The notes beneath the pieces are model-generated. The model saw only the letters and a program-made list of their open reading frames with translations, was not told the origin of the DNA and made no database searches. Both the position numbers and the translations under genes were made by a program. From JADJPL01 sp040382095 (lineage in GTDB: Bacteria; Bacteroidota; Bacteroidia; Chitinophagales; Saprospiraceae), in the NCBI GenBank assembly GCA_040382095.1, contig JBEIGB010000006.1:1-64000 (forward strand): a stretch of DNA of 64,000 nt, written 5' to 3'. Shown here piece after piece: positions 10,334 to 17,995 of the stretch (within the stretch, counting starts at the first letter, position 1; each line of letters begins with the position of its first letter).

Positions 10334-12181
10334 TTATTTCCGGTATTTAATCTGATGATCCAATCTGGCCCATTGCTTTGCGAGGGCAGGATCGCGCCGC
10401 ATAGCTTTCAGAGCAGGTATTGGATCCTGAAACAGTGCCTGCAGGCCGGGGTAATCCGGAATAACGGCACCCTGTGTGTGCAGTTGCTTTTTAAGGTCGT
10501 CATAAAACTTAACGATTGCTGCCGCATCGGCATCAATCATCCGGTCGAACTCCTGATCCGTAAACAGCATCTCCATCGGTGCTTCCCCTGTTGAAGGCAC
10601 ATCGGCCACAAGGCCGGTGCCACTATGCAGGGCCTCGCGACCCTCCAGATAGGCGATGATATTGTCCACTTTGCCGGAAAGCGCTTCCACCTGGGGTGCC
10701 AGGTCATTGGCGTTGATGCCCACCCCAATTTTTACTACATTCACCGGATTTTCAGGAGCATTTTCCCAGGCCACGCCGACCACCCGGGGGAAATCCGCAA
10801 TCTGCATATCCGCAGGCTTCACGGCAATACCCATACCATCGTTATTGCCGGAAGCCAGGATATAATCCCCCTGATCTACCTTTCCGGCTACCCGCACGGG
10901 CACCTGCCCCAGAAAAGCTACTTTTTCGTATTTATACTCCTCCTCCCGTTGTGGCATATTGCCCAAAAAAACCGGGCTTGTGGAAACAACGAGTATGTGG
11001 TCGGCATCCTCCGTGCGCAGGGAGACCTTGCCGCCTTTCACACCGATAATCTCACCAAACTGCAGGTCGCGCTCTGCGGGATCGCGCTCTAGCCATTCAG
11101 CATAGTCGCCTTTACCGGAGGAATAGGTGACCCCGATATCTTCCCGTATTTTCACGCCCCAGGTTGCTGCTTCTCCAGCCAATGCAGCCGTCTGCACCCC
11201 AATTACAATCCCCGCAGCACCAGTGGCGACCGCCGCCGCGCAAAAGCCGCCAGCGGCCCAGGCAAAAATAATAGTGGCAGCCGCACCGGTACAGGCAGCT
11301 GCAAGCCCAGCCGCTTCAATACCTACCCCAACCCCCTGAGCTACCAGACTTGCACCGGTAAGCGCAAACAACGCGATCTGCAGCTCATATTCCCAGTCCT
11401 TCGCCAGCTCAGAGAAAGTCTGCCCTTCCACAGCACCCCACATGAATTCTTCTGTATCTCCAAAGGTGAGGAAGTTATTATCCCCATTACGCGAGCCGTT
11501 AACTTTAATGTGTATGCCCTGATTAGCGCCCTGGATTAAAACCGGATAAGAAGCCTGGTTTTCATCACTTCCCTGAGTGCCCCCTATGATTTTTAACTGG
11601 CCTTCTTTAGTGAGCACCGCACGGGTCGTGTTATTGGTTTTGACTACCACGTCCCTGGCATCGCGGGTCCCAACGAAATGCGTTTGTGGCTCAGATAAAG
11701 TATTTCCACTTGTAGTCCAGAGAATACTTTGGTTTTTCTCCCTTTCTGTATCAAAAGTTTGAGCCTCGTCAGACAGCCGGTTGGCGCTTTGGGCATGAAA
11801 AGCATACGGGACTGCGCGCAATTGCATACGCTGCATCCAGTCAAAGCCACTGGTAGAAGGTCCCTGAATCGCCACGTCCATCCAAATCTGCTGAACAGAC
11901 CAGGGGATATCAGAAAACTGCCCCTCTGTTGGCTGTCCGGCTCCTGTGGTCAGGTTGAAAAGTCCAAATGCATCGGTTTGCACCTGATGTACTTCTGAAT
12001 AGTGGGTTTCGGGTACATCACCCCCGGAAGAGAATGCAATACGGACAGCAACCTGTTGATTGGCCAACGCCTTCCCGGAAGCATCCCTGGCCAAAGCCTG
12101 GAAGTTGATCCCCGTCTGCCCGTCCAAAGCCAGGACAAGGCATAGATTAAAGAATAGAAAGGGTAGTAATTTTTTTATCAT
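10334..12181 (-). CDS. Secreted fibre-like protein with Peptidase_G2-like domain, paralogue 3 of 3
   Basis: This is the third of three tandem paralogues; role unknown. Start chosen at 12181 (615 residues) because it gives a compact signal peptide beginning M-I-K-K; an ATG at 12193 adds four residues. Counting from 12193: signal peptide to about 26; a Bacteroidota fibre N-terminal domain at 28-137 (I-N-F-Q-A-L-A-R-D, T-D-A-F-G-L-F, ending A-V-P-Y-A-F-H-A); a beta-rich region at 150-265 with K-T-N-N-T-T-R; a Gly/Ala-rich hydrophobic block at about 272-345 containing two Cys; a Peptidase_G2-like domain at about 355-497 (G-D-Y-A-E-W, G-Q-V-P-V-R-V, G-D-Y-I, S-G-N-N-D-G); a short coiled coil at 498-518; and a C-terminal module with D-P-I-P-A-L-K-A-M-R-R. 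Peptidase_G2 domains are known as self-cleaving chaperones of phage tail fibres. Whether this one cleaves is unknown. It sits 51 bp behind paralogue 2. Confidence 0.85.
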   Translation of the reverse strand: MIKKLLPFLFFNLCLVLALDGQTGINFQALARDASGKALANQQVAVRIAFSSGGDVPETHYSEVHQVQTDAFGLFNLTTGAGQPTEGQFSDIPWSVQQIWMDVAIQGPSTSGFDWMQRMQLRAVPYAFHAQSANRLSDEAQTFDTEREKNQSILWTTSGNTLSEPQTHFVGTRDARDVVVKTNNTTRAVLTKEGQLKIIGGTQGSDENQASYPVLIQGANQGIHIKVNGSRNGDNNFLTFGDTEEFMWGAVEGQTFSELAKDWEYELQIALFALTGASLVAQGVGVGIEAAGLAAACTGAAATIIFAWAAGGFCAAAVATGAAGIVIGVQTAALAGEAATWGVKIREDIGVTYSSGKGDYAEWLERDPAERDLQFGEIIGVKGGKVSLRTEDADHILVVSTSPVFLGNMPQREEEYKYEKVAFLGQVPVRVAGKVDQGDYILASGNNDGMGIAVKPADMQIADFPRVVGVAWENAPENPVNVVKIGVGINANDLAPQVEALSGKVDNIIAYLEGREALHSGTGLVADVPSTGEAPMEMLFTDQEFDRMIDADAAAIVKFYDDLKKQLHTQGAVIPDYPGLQALFQDPIPALKAMRRDPALAKQWARLDHQIKYRK

Positions 12182-12244
12182 AACGCATATCATTTTTGGC
12201 TTCAGGTAGGTTTACCTTCGAAATAGCCTGTTGTGTATCAAATT

Positions 12245-14065
12245 TTATTTACCCTTAGGATGCAGGATTGAGTTATCCAATTGTGCCCATTGCGCCAGAA
12301 AAGCGGGATTGCGGCGTAGTGCTTTCATAACCGGGACCGGGTCGTCCAGGAAGGCGAGCAGTTGCGGGTGGGCTTCAAGGTTATTCCCCCGGCGGATCAG
12401 CTCGTCTTTGGCATGGCTCATAATCTGTTCGAACAAAGCTGCATTATAGTCCAGGATACGGTCGAATTCTTCATCGGTGAAACCTTTCCCGGACGGAGTG
12501 GGGGGTGCCTTTGTAAGCACTTGCTCAGTAGTCAGGCCACCGGGCCTAACCGACGGTGTCTCTCCTTTCAGGTAAGCCATGATACCCTCGACCTTTTGCT
12601 CCAGGGCCACGACTTCCCTGCTGAGGTCATTGGCATTGATACCGACTGCGGTATTGATCATATTAAAAGGCATATTGGCCTTTCCTGCCTCCCAGGCGAC
12701 CCCGATGATGCGGGCATAATCGCCAATTTTCATGCTTTCAGGATGTACGGCGATCGCAAAGCCATCGTTGTTACCAGAGGGGAGCATGTAATCCCCTACA
12801 TTGACAGGACCGAGCACACGCACGGGTACCTGCCCCATGAAGGCGATTTTTTCGTAGCGCGGCAAATCGTTCGCTTTCGGTAAATTGCCCAGCACCGCGG
12901 GAAGCGTAGATACCACCATGTAGTGGTCTGCTTTATCTGTATTCAGGGTAGCCTTCCCTCCTGTAATCCCGACTACTTCTCCAGGGAGCAGGTTGCGGAC
13001 ATCCGGGGCACGTTCCATCCATTCTGCATAATCCCCTGCACCGGAAGAATAACTTACTCCAACTTCAGCACGGATATTGACCCCCCAGGTGATAGATTCC
13101 TGGAGGAGATTTGCCAGATCTACCCCAAGGCCGACCAGGTCTAAAATGATGGCAGCGCCCGCACCTGCACCCAGGCCGGAAGCAAATTGTCCCGCCGCTG
13201 CTGCACCCCATGCAACGATACTCCCGGCAAGGGCAACACCGTTCAGCGTGTAAAGCGCTACCTGGAGCTGATACTCCCAGCCGCTGGTGAGCTCGTCCCA
13301 GGTCTCTCCTTCAATAGCGCCCCAGGTGAATGCATTGTCATCTCCAAAATTGACGAAATTATTATCATTGTCGCGGGAACCATTAACTTTTATGTAAATC
13401 CCCTGATTGCTGCCCTCTACCGTGACCGGATAAGAAGCGATCTTGTCATCGGCACCATCTACCCCGCTGAAAATCTGCATCTGACCCTGTTTGGTCAGAT
13501 TGATTCGAGACGTATTGTTTGTCTTGAAAATCAGGTCTTTATTATCCCGGGTACCTAAAAAGTGGGTTTCCGGAGCGGTCAGGGAGTTCCCGGCCGTCGT
13601 CCAGTAAATAGACTGATTTTTCTCCTGAAGCGTTATTTGCTCCGCAGCAGGCAGTGCAGATGTACTTACTGCGTGTATTGCATAAGGGACTGCCGGTAAC
13701 CGGGAGCTGCTAAGGATACGAAGGGGGCTTCTCTCCGGGCTTTGGAGGGCGATATCCATCCAGATATCTTCCTGCGCCCAGGGAATCCTGCTAAAGTCAC
13801 CGCTGGGTTGCTGACCCTCGCCCACTATGATGGAGAAAAACCCACGAGCATCTGTCTGCACCACATGAGTCTCCTCATAAAACGCACGCCTGCCAGTTTC
13901 CCGGTTGCCCAGGGATATCTGAAGCGTGACCGGTAAATTACCGAGGGGCCTCCCGGAGACATCACGTGCAATACCCTGATAATTAAAACCTTCTGCAACT
14001 GGCTGCGCCTGGAGAAAAGTTACGGCCACTACAACCGCAATAAAGAATAGTATCGTTTTTTTCAT
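12245..14065 (-). CDS. Secreted fibre-like protein with Peptidase_G2-like domain, paralogue 2 of 3
   Basis: 606 residues with the same layout as its neighbours. Signal peptide 1-20 (ends L-Q-A-Q); fibre N-terminal domain about 26-132 (F-N-Y-Q-G-I-A-R-D, P-Y-A-I-H-A); beta-rich middle with Y-W-T-T-A-G-N-S-L and K-T-N-N-T-S-R; Gly/Ala-rich hydrophobic block about 270-322; then I-T-W-G-V-N-I-R leading into the Peptidase_G2-like domain at about 335-477 (G-D-Y-A-E-W-M, G-Q-V-P-V-R-V, S-G-N-N-D-G). A coiled coil at 480-500 precedes a Pro/Thr linker and the conserved end module (F-T-D-E-E-F-D-R, D-P-V-P-V-M-K-A-L-R-R-N-P). Only 9 bp separate it from paralogue 1, so the two are surely co-transcribed. 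The family match is by motif reading; function and partners are unknown. Confidence 0.85.
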   Translation of the reverse strand: MKKTILFFIAVVVAVTFLQAQPVAEGFNYQGIARDVSGRPLGNLPVTLQISLGNRETGRRAFYEETHVVQTDARGFFSIIVGEGQQPSGDFSRIPWAQEDIWMDIALQSPERSPLRILSSSRLPAVPYAIHAVSTSALPAAEQITLQEKNQSIYWTTAGNSLTAPETHFLGTRDNKDLIFKTNNTSRINLTKQGQMQIFSGVDGADDKIASYPVTVEGSNQGIYIKVNGSRDNDNNFVNFGDDNAFTWGAIEGETWDELTSGWEYQLQVALYTLNGVALAGSIVAWGAAAAGQFASGLGAGAGAAIILDLVGLGVDLANLLQESITWGVNIRAEVGVSYSSGAGDYAEWMERAPDVRNLLPGEVVGITGGKATLNTDKADHYMVVSTLPAVLGNLPKANDLPRYEKIAFMGQVPVRVLGPVNVGDYMLPSGNNDGFAIAVHPESMKIGDYARIIGVAWEAGKANMPFNMINTAVGINANDLSREVVALEQKVEGIMAYLKGETPSVRPGGLTTEQVLTKAPPTPSGKGFTDEEFDRILDYNAALFEQIMSHAKDELIRRGNNLEAHPQLLAFLDDPVPVMKALRRNPAFLAQWAQLDNSILHPKGK

Positions 14066-14074
14066 GCCTGTGGA

Positions 14075-15898
14075 TTATTTTTTTTGTGGCAGTTGCTGAT
14101 CGAACATTGCCCATTGCGTAAAATAGGAAGGGTTACGGCGCAACGCTTTGAGTGCGGGGACCGGATCATATATAAAGGCGTGCATATATGGGTTTGCATC
14201 TATGTTATGCCCTTGTTTTTGCAGTTCTTTCCCGGCCTCCCGGTAAATACCTTTAATAAATGGCTCATAGCGGTCGAGCATTTGGTCAATCTCCTCATCC
14301 GTATAGCGCTTCAGGGCCTTTGTTCTGGGCTTCGCCCCGTCAGCAGGAGCCTGCGCGTCGAGCTGTGCATCTTCAAGCAGCGGCGCATTACCTTCAAGAA
14401 AAGCAAGGATATTCTCTACCCTGCGGTTGAGCTTGTCCACCTTTTTGCTCAGATCGTTGGTATTGATCCCGACTGCTGTTTTGATGAAATTGAAAGGGGC
14501 ATCTGCGCTGCCCGTTTCCCAGGCGACACCGATTATGCGTGCATAATCCCCGGCTTTCATATCCTTGGGGTGAACTGCAATGCCTAGTCCGTCATTATTG
14601 CCCGACGGCAGGATATAGTCTCCTGCCGAAACAGGGCCGGCCACCTTTACAGGAACCTGCCCTATAAAGGCGATTTGTTCAAAATTGTCTTTTTCCTCTG
14701 GCTGGGGCGCATTGCCCGAAAGAATGGGCTGCCTGGATACGACCAGGTAATGGCTGGGGTTATCCTCGGTATTCAGGGATACCTGGCCGCCATATACCCC
14801 GACAATTTCACCAAAAGCCAAATCGCGTTCCCCACTTTTCCGGGGAAGCCACTCTGCATAGTCCCCTGCACCGGATGAATAGGTTACGCCGATTTCCTCC
14901 CGGATCTTGACCCCCCAGGTAATAGATTCACCAAGTATACCCGCTCCCTCCACTACAAATGCGGCTATGCCTCCAACTGTACCCGGCGTTGCCCCGGCGC
15001 CAAAAATTGACGCGCCTTCGCCGATCGCTTTTACGATCCAGGCAGCAATACGCAAAGCCAGCGAAGTCCCGGCAAGCGCAAAACCTGTTACCGTCATCTG
15101 ATACTCCCAGTCTTGCTCCAATTCCGAGAATGTCTGGCCTTCGATGCGCCCCCAGCTAAACTGACGGTCATCCCCGAAGGTCATGAAGTTGTTGTCGCCT
15201 GTGCGCGGTTCATTGACTTTTATATGCATACCCTGCTTACTTCCTGCTATTGTGACAGGATAAGCGCCTGCCCCGTCATCTGATCCATCAACGCCAGAAA
15301 AAAAGCGGACCTGCCCTTCTTTGGAGATTACCATCCGGGTGGTATTATTCGTCTTGAGGACGAAATCCTTGTTATCCCTTGTACCCAGAAAATGCGTGGG
15401 CGGGTTGATTAAGCTATTGCCACTGGTCAGCCAGTAGATAGATTGGTTCTTTTCCTCCTGTGCCGACGGGGGCGGGGTCAGGCGACCAGCCGTGTTGGCA
15501 TGAAGGGCATAAGGTACAGACAGCAGGCGGGAGCGGTTGATCTGATCGAATTGCCCCGGACGCTTACCTTCCATTTCTATATTGAGCAATATTTGCCGGG
15601 CAGCAAAAGGCACCTCGCCCAACGACCCCGCTATCGGACGGCCTTCGCCGATTACAAGGGTAAATAACCCCTGGTCATCTGTCCTGACTTTATGTAATTC
15701 GGAAAAATGAACCGTAAAGCCATCCGTTTCGGATACCATAGCGATTCGCAATACGGCCTTGCTGTTGGACATTGGACGGCCGTCTTTATCGTGGAGCACG
15801 GCCTGGTAGTTTATTCCCCCGGGTACCATCTGGGCTGAAAGCCCTGCGGCACAGAATAGGCCATAAATGAGAAAAATGCTGCGTAGATGTCTTTTCAT
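14075..15898 (-). CDS. Secreted fibre-like protein with Peptidase_G2-like domain, paralogue 1 of 3
   Basis: 607 residues, first of the trio in transcription order. Signal peptide 1-22 (ends L-S-A-Q); fibre N-terminal domain about 28-134 (I-N-Y-Q-A-V-L-H-D, L-S-V-P-Y-A-L-H-A); beta-rich middle with H-F-L-G-T-R-D-N-K-D and K-T-N-N-T-T-R; hydrophobic Gly/Ala-rich block about 268-324, which differs strongly in sequence from the other two copies; conserved E-S-I-T-W-G-V-K-I-R; Peptidase_G2-like domain about 335-478; coiled coil with a heptad-like N-D-L-S-K-K-V-D-K-L-N-R-R-V-E; end module with D-P-V-P-A-L-K-A-L-R-R-N-P. It lies 56 bp behind the T9SS-sorted protein. No T9SS sorting domain is visible at its C terminus, so export past the outer membrane, if any, must use another signal. 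Confidence 0.85.
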   Translation of the reverse strand: MKRHLRSIFLIYGLFCAAGLSAQMVPGGINYQAVLHDKDGRPMSNSKAVLRIAMVSETDGFTVHFSELHKVRTDDQGLFTLVIGEGRPIAGSLGEVPFAARQILLNIEMEGKRPGQFDQINRSRLLSVPYALHANTAGRLTPPPSAQEEKNQSIYWLTSGNSLINPPTHFLGTRDNKDFVLKTNNTTRMVISKEGQVRFFSGVDGSDDGAGAYPVTIAGSKQGMHIKVNEPRTGDNNFMTFGDDRQFSWGRIEGQTFSELEQDWEYQMTVTGFALAGTSLALRIAAWIVKAIGEGASIFGAGATPGTVGGIAAFVVEGAGILGESITWGVKIREEIGVTYSSGAGDYAEWLPRKSGERDLAFGEIVGVYGGQVSLNTEDNPSHYLVVSRQPILSGNAPQPEEKDNFEQIAFIGQVPVKVAGPVSAGDYILPSGNNDGLGIAVHPKDMKAGDYARIIGVAWETGSADAPFNFIKTAVGINTNDLSKKVDKLNRRVENILAFLEGNAPLLEDAQLDAQAPADGAKPRTKALKRYTDEEIDQMLDRYEPFIKGIYREAGKELQKQGHNIDANPYMHAFIYDPVPALKALRRNPSYFTQWAMFDQQLPQKK

Positions 15899-15954
15899 CG
15901 CAATAACGCTTGATTGTGATTTGATACTTGCTTTAAATCCGTGACAGCTTGCCC

Positions 15955-16617
15955 TTACTGAACTTTGACAACCCGCAGGGTCTGCAGATTATGCCCTGTT
16001 GCAGCCTCTGAAATGCTGAGAAAATAAGTGCCTGCAGATAAATGGCTGAGGTCAATGGCTGAATTACCGGCCGAAAGCCCGGTTGAGCGGAGTAGGATCC
16101 TACCCTTTACATCGGCTAATGTGACCGCCCATTCCTCCCTGCTATCGCCGGGAATATAAATATTGAGGATGTCCCGGACTGGGTTGGGCGCTACCTGGAC
16201 CAGCGTGGGGTCTGCCCCTTCGATCAGCGGCATCAGGCTGGGCTGCTGGAAACCTTCTGTCATTCGTCCCGCACCGTTGGCGGCTTTCAGATGGCCTACA
16301 GCGACTTCACCCAAAGACCAGCTAAGCTGAACATCGCCAACTCGCCCGGAACTACCTGCAGAACCGATTAACTGCCTTCCCAGCGATTGACTACAAAGCG
16401 GCATGGAAAACGCAAAAAATACGGCAATACCCAGAAGAGATTTTAGCGATGGGAGAAATGAATCAGGGATGGAAATGGAGACTGATCTGTTGCTGAATTT
16501 TAGCTTGACGGGGCTGACGCTCCGTTGTTGAACAACCAGTCCACACTTATGCCTGGACCGCGCAACCACATGAGATGGAAAGGACATCTGCATACTCGTA
16601 GGGGTAATTTTTTTCAT
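15955..16617 (-). CDS. Small secreted protein with type IX secretion (T9SS) C-terminal sorting domain
   Basis: 220 residues and the first gene of the surface operon. The C-terminal ~75 residues form a type A sorting domain: V-A-P-N-P-V-R-D-I-L-N-I, then A-G-T-Y-F-L-S-I and a basic end R-V-V-K-V-Q. Such domains direct passage through the T9SS to the cell surface. The middle carries the common Bacteroidota motif S-W-S-L-G-E-V-A-V-G-H ... M-T-E-G-F-Q-Q-P. The hydrophobic core of the signal peptide lies at about residues 59-75, behind a basic leader of some 58 residues. No better in-frame start lies close to it, so either the leader is real or the start is a non-ATG codon nearer residue 50. The protein is nearly all presequence and sorting domain, so it may be a small surface-anchored partner of the downstream fibres (inference). 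Confidence 0.82.
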   Translation of the reverse strand: MKKITPTSMQMSFPSHVVARSRHKCGLVVQQRSVSPVKLKFSNRSVSISIPDSFLPSLKSLLGIAVFFAFSMPLCSQSLGRQLIGSAGSSGRVGDVQLSWSLGEVAVGHLKAANGAGRMTEGFQQPSLMPLIEGADPTLVQVAPNPVRDILNIYIPGDSREEWAVTLADVKGRILLRSTGLSAGNSAIDLSHLSAGTYFLSISEAATGHNLQTLRVVKVQ

Positions 16618-16653
16618 GAGACAGTTATGACTACTGTTAGATAAACTACTAAC

Positions 16654-16825
16654 GAGGCCATCTCAAAAGACATTTGGCGGCTTGCACCGCCGAAGAATAT
16701 TTTTTCAAAGAGACTGTCTCATAAGTCCTTTGGTGTCGAAGACGACAGAATACTTGTGAGACACCCGCTTTAAAAAAATTTATTTTGCCGCCTTCGACGA
16801 CAAAATATTTTGAAATACCCGTTCC
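16654..16825. repeat. Palindromic MITE-like repeat copy, upstream of surface operon
   Basis: It begins GAGGCCATCTCAAAAGAC, a variant of the family end. A hairpin follows (TTGGCGGC / ACCGCCGAA, then GAATATTTTTT), then a second end (GAGACTGTCTCATAAGTCC) facing an inverted end (TACTTGTGAGACAC). The later part repeats the TTTATTTTGCCGCC segment seen in the 57.2 kb copy. The copy is rearranged compared with 57213-57369. It lies between the surface operon and its putative promoter, so it may be transcribed as leader. The remaining sequence to 17172 holds no gene I can support. Confidence 0.7.
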
Positions 16826-16833
16826 CAAAATTA
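16826..16833 (-). promoter_or_regulatory. Possible -7 box for the surface operon
   Basis: On the minus strand this reads TAATTTTG, a match to the Bacteroidota TAnnTTTG box. No -33 TTTG was found at the usual spacing. It would give a leader of about 200 nt that includes the repeat element. Weak call. Confidence 0.3.
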
Positions 16834-17172
16834 TAATTTACCCCCCTGCATCAGTCTTCAAAAAAGATATATAAACTTCCAAAAAAGCTAAAACTCGTTT
16901 TCTGTATTAGTCATAATGGGAATATATACTTACATTCACCGAAAAATGGTCCCTCAGCTAACCTGGTCTTCGCTCTTTGCCATACTGTATTCCCTTTGTT
17001 TTGGGAATGTCCATCCCTTACGAGATGACTATCTCAGGCCGCTTCCAGTCATTTTTTGTTCATACAACCTGTTCCCCGACGACTGGCAAATGGAGACCCT
17101 CGATATACCTAGTACCCCATCCAGCCTGGAAAAAAAATATTGTCCACTGTCAAACAAAAAGACAAGTTTGTA

Positions 17173-17781
17173 ATGGCACAACAAACCGGACAGTTCAAAA
17201 ATCTGGCCATTGCCTACCTTTCCCTCCTCCTGGTTATCTTGTTTATCCTATTCCGCATGCGTCAATTTAGTCACCGACTCTACCTCATAGAGCAAAAACA
17301 CACCGGATTGGCTCCCCAGGCCAATCATGTCCTGACTCCCGCCGGACCTCAGGAGACGGCATACCCCTTACCGTTAAATCCCGAAAAAAATGAAGAAACC
17401 GGACGTCCGGAAAACTATTCACTTGCTTTATACAACCAAATCCTCGAACTGATTGAGCGCGAAAAACTCTATCTGAAGCCTGATTTGGATCAAAAAATGA
17501 TTATCCAGAAGCTTGGTACCAATAAGACCTATGTTTATAATGCAATAAACGAGCATAGCAATCTGAACTTTAAGGGCATAATCAACCATCTTCGCGTTGA
17601 AGAAGCCAAACGCGTAATTCAACAGCTTGTACTTGAAAAGAAAACCCTGAATTATGAATTGATTATGCAATTGTCCGGATTCAATTCAAAAACTACGTTC
17701 TATCGCATTTTTAAATTGCAGGTGGGCATGAGCCCTTCAGATTATGCCGAAATGTGCGCTGCTTATCCAGATTCAATTTGA
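17173..17781 (+). CDS. Membrane-anchored AraC-family transcription regulator
   Basis: 202 residues from the ATG at 17173; a TTG 33 bp upstream would add 11 residues. One transmembrane segment spans about residues 10-30 (N-L-A-I-A-Y-L-S-L-L-L-V-I-L-F) and is followed by R-M-R-Q-F-S-H-R, which suggests a cytoplasmic C terminus. After a Pro/Glu-rich linker comes an AraC-type double helix-turn-helix at about residues 95-195: first helix pair around M-I-I-Q-K-L-G-T-N-K-T-Y-V-Y, second ending G-F-N-S-K-T-T-F-Y-R-I-F-K with the family's P-S-D-Y. No sensor domain is present, unlike most membrane-bound regulators of this kind. It is divergent from the surface operon 555 bp away and is its most likely local regulator (inference from position only). 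Confidence 0.8.
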   Translation: MAQQTGQFKNLAIAYLSLLLVILFILFRMRQFSHRLYLIEQKHTGLAPQANHVLTPAGPQETAYPLPLNPEKNEETGRPENYSLALYNQILELIEREKLYLKPDLDQKMIIQKLGTNKTYVYNAINEHSNLNFKGIINHLRVEEAKRVIQQLVLEKKTLNYELIMQLSGFNSKTTFYRIFKLQVGMSPSDYAEMCAAYPDSI

Positions 17782-17872
17782 TTGTATGCGGAACACCCGG
17801 CAGCTAACAACGCCCGGGTGATGCAGAGCAATATGGGGTTGTGTAAAAAGCCGAATATTTGAATGAATATCG

Positions 17873-17905
17873 TTTTTTTGATTTTGCTCCGCAAAACCAA
17901 AAAAA
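17873..17905. repeat. Solo A/T-rich hairpin of the intergenic repeat family
   Basis: A 15-bp stem with one mismatch: TTTTTTTGATTTTGC pairs with GCAAAACCAAAAAAA around a TCC loop. The core ATTTTGCTCCGCAAAA is shared with two hairpins between rpsB and tsf, and resembles the centre of the larger repeats at 44 and 57 kb. Confidence 0.65.
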
Positions 17906-17929
17906 TGGGACAACGCACAATATAATATA

Positions 17930-17937
17930 TAAATTTG
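17930..17937 (+). promoter_or_regulatory. Putative -7 box for gmd-fcl
   Basis: TAAATTTG matches TAnnTTTG and lies 59 bp before the gmd ATG. No clear -33 element was seen. Confidence 0.4.
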
Positions 17938-17995
17938 CATCAAAACCTGTTACAGGCACACCGCAGCCTCTGTATAGATTATAAATCAGTCTCGA

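Noticed and set aside
16916..17173. Short open frame (85 codons) upstream of the AraC-type gene with a hydrophobic start
   Set aside because: No family motif, no clear promoter, and it ends at the start of the regulator in another frame. It could be a remnant N-terminal part but this cannot be supported.
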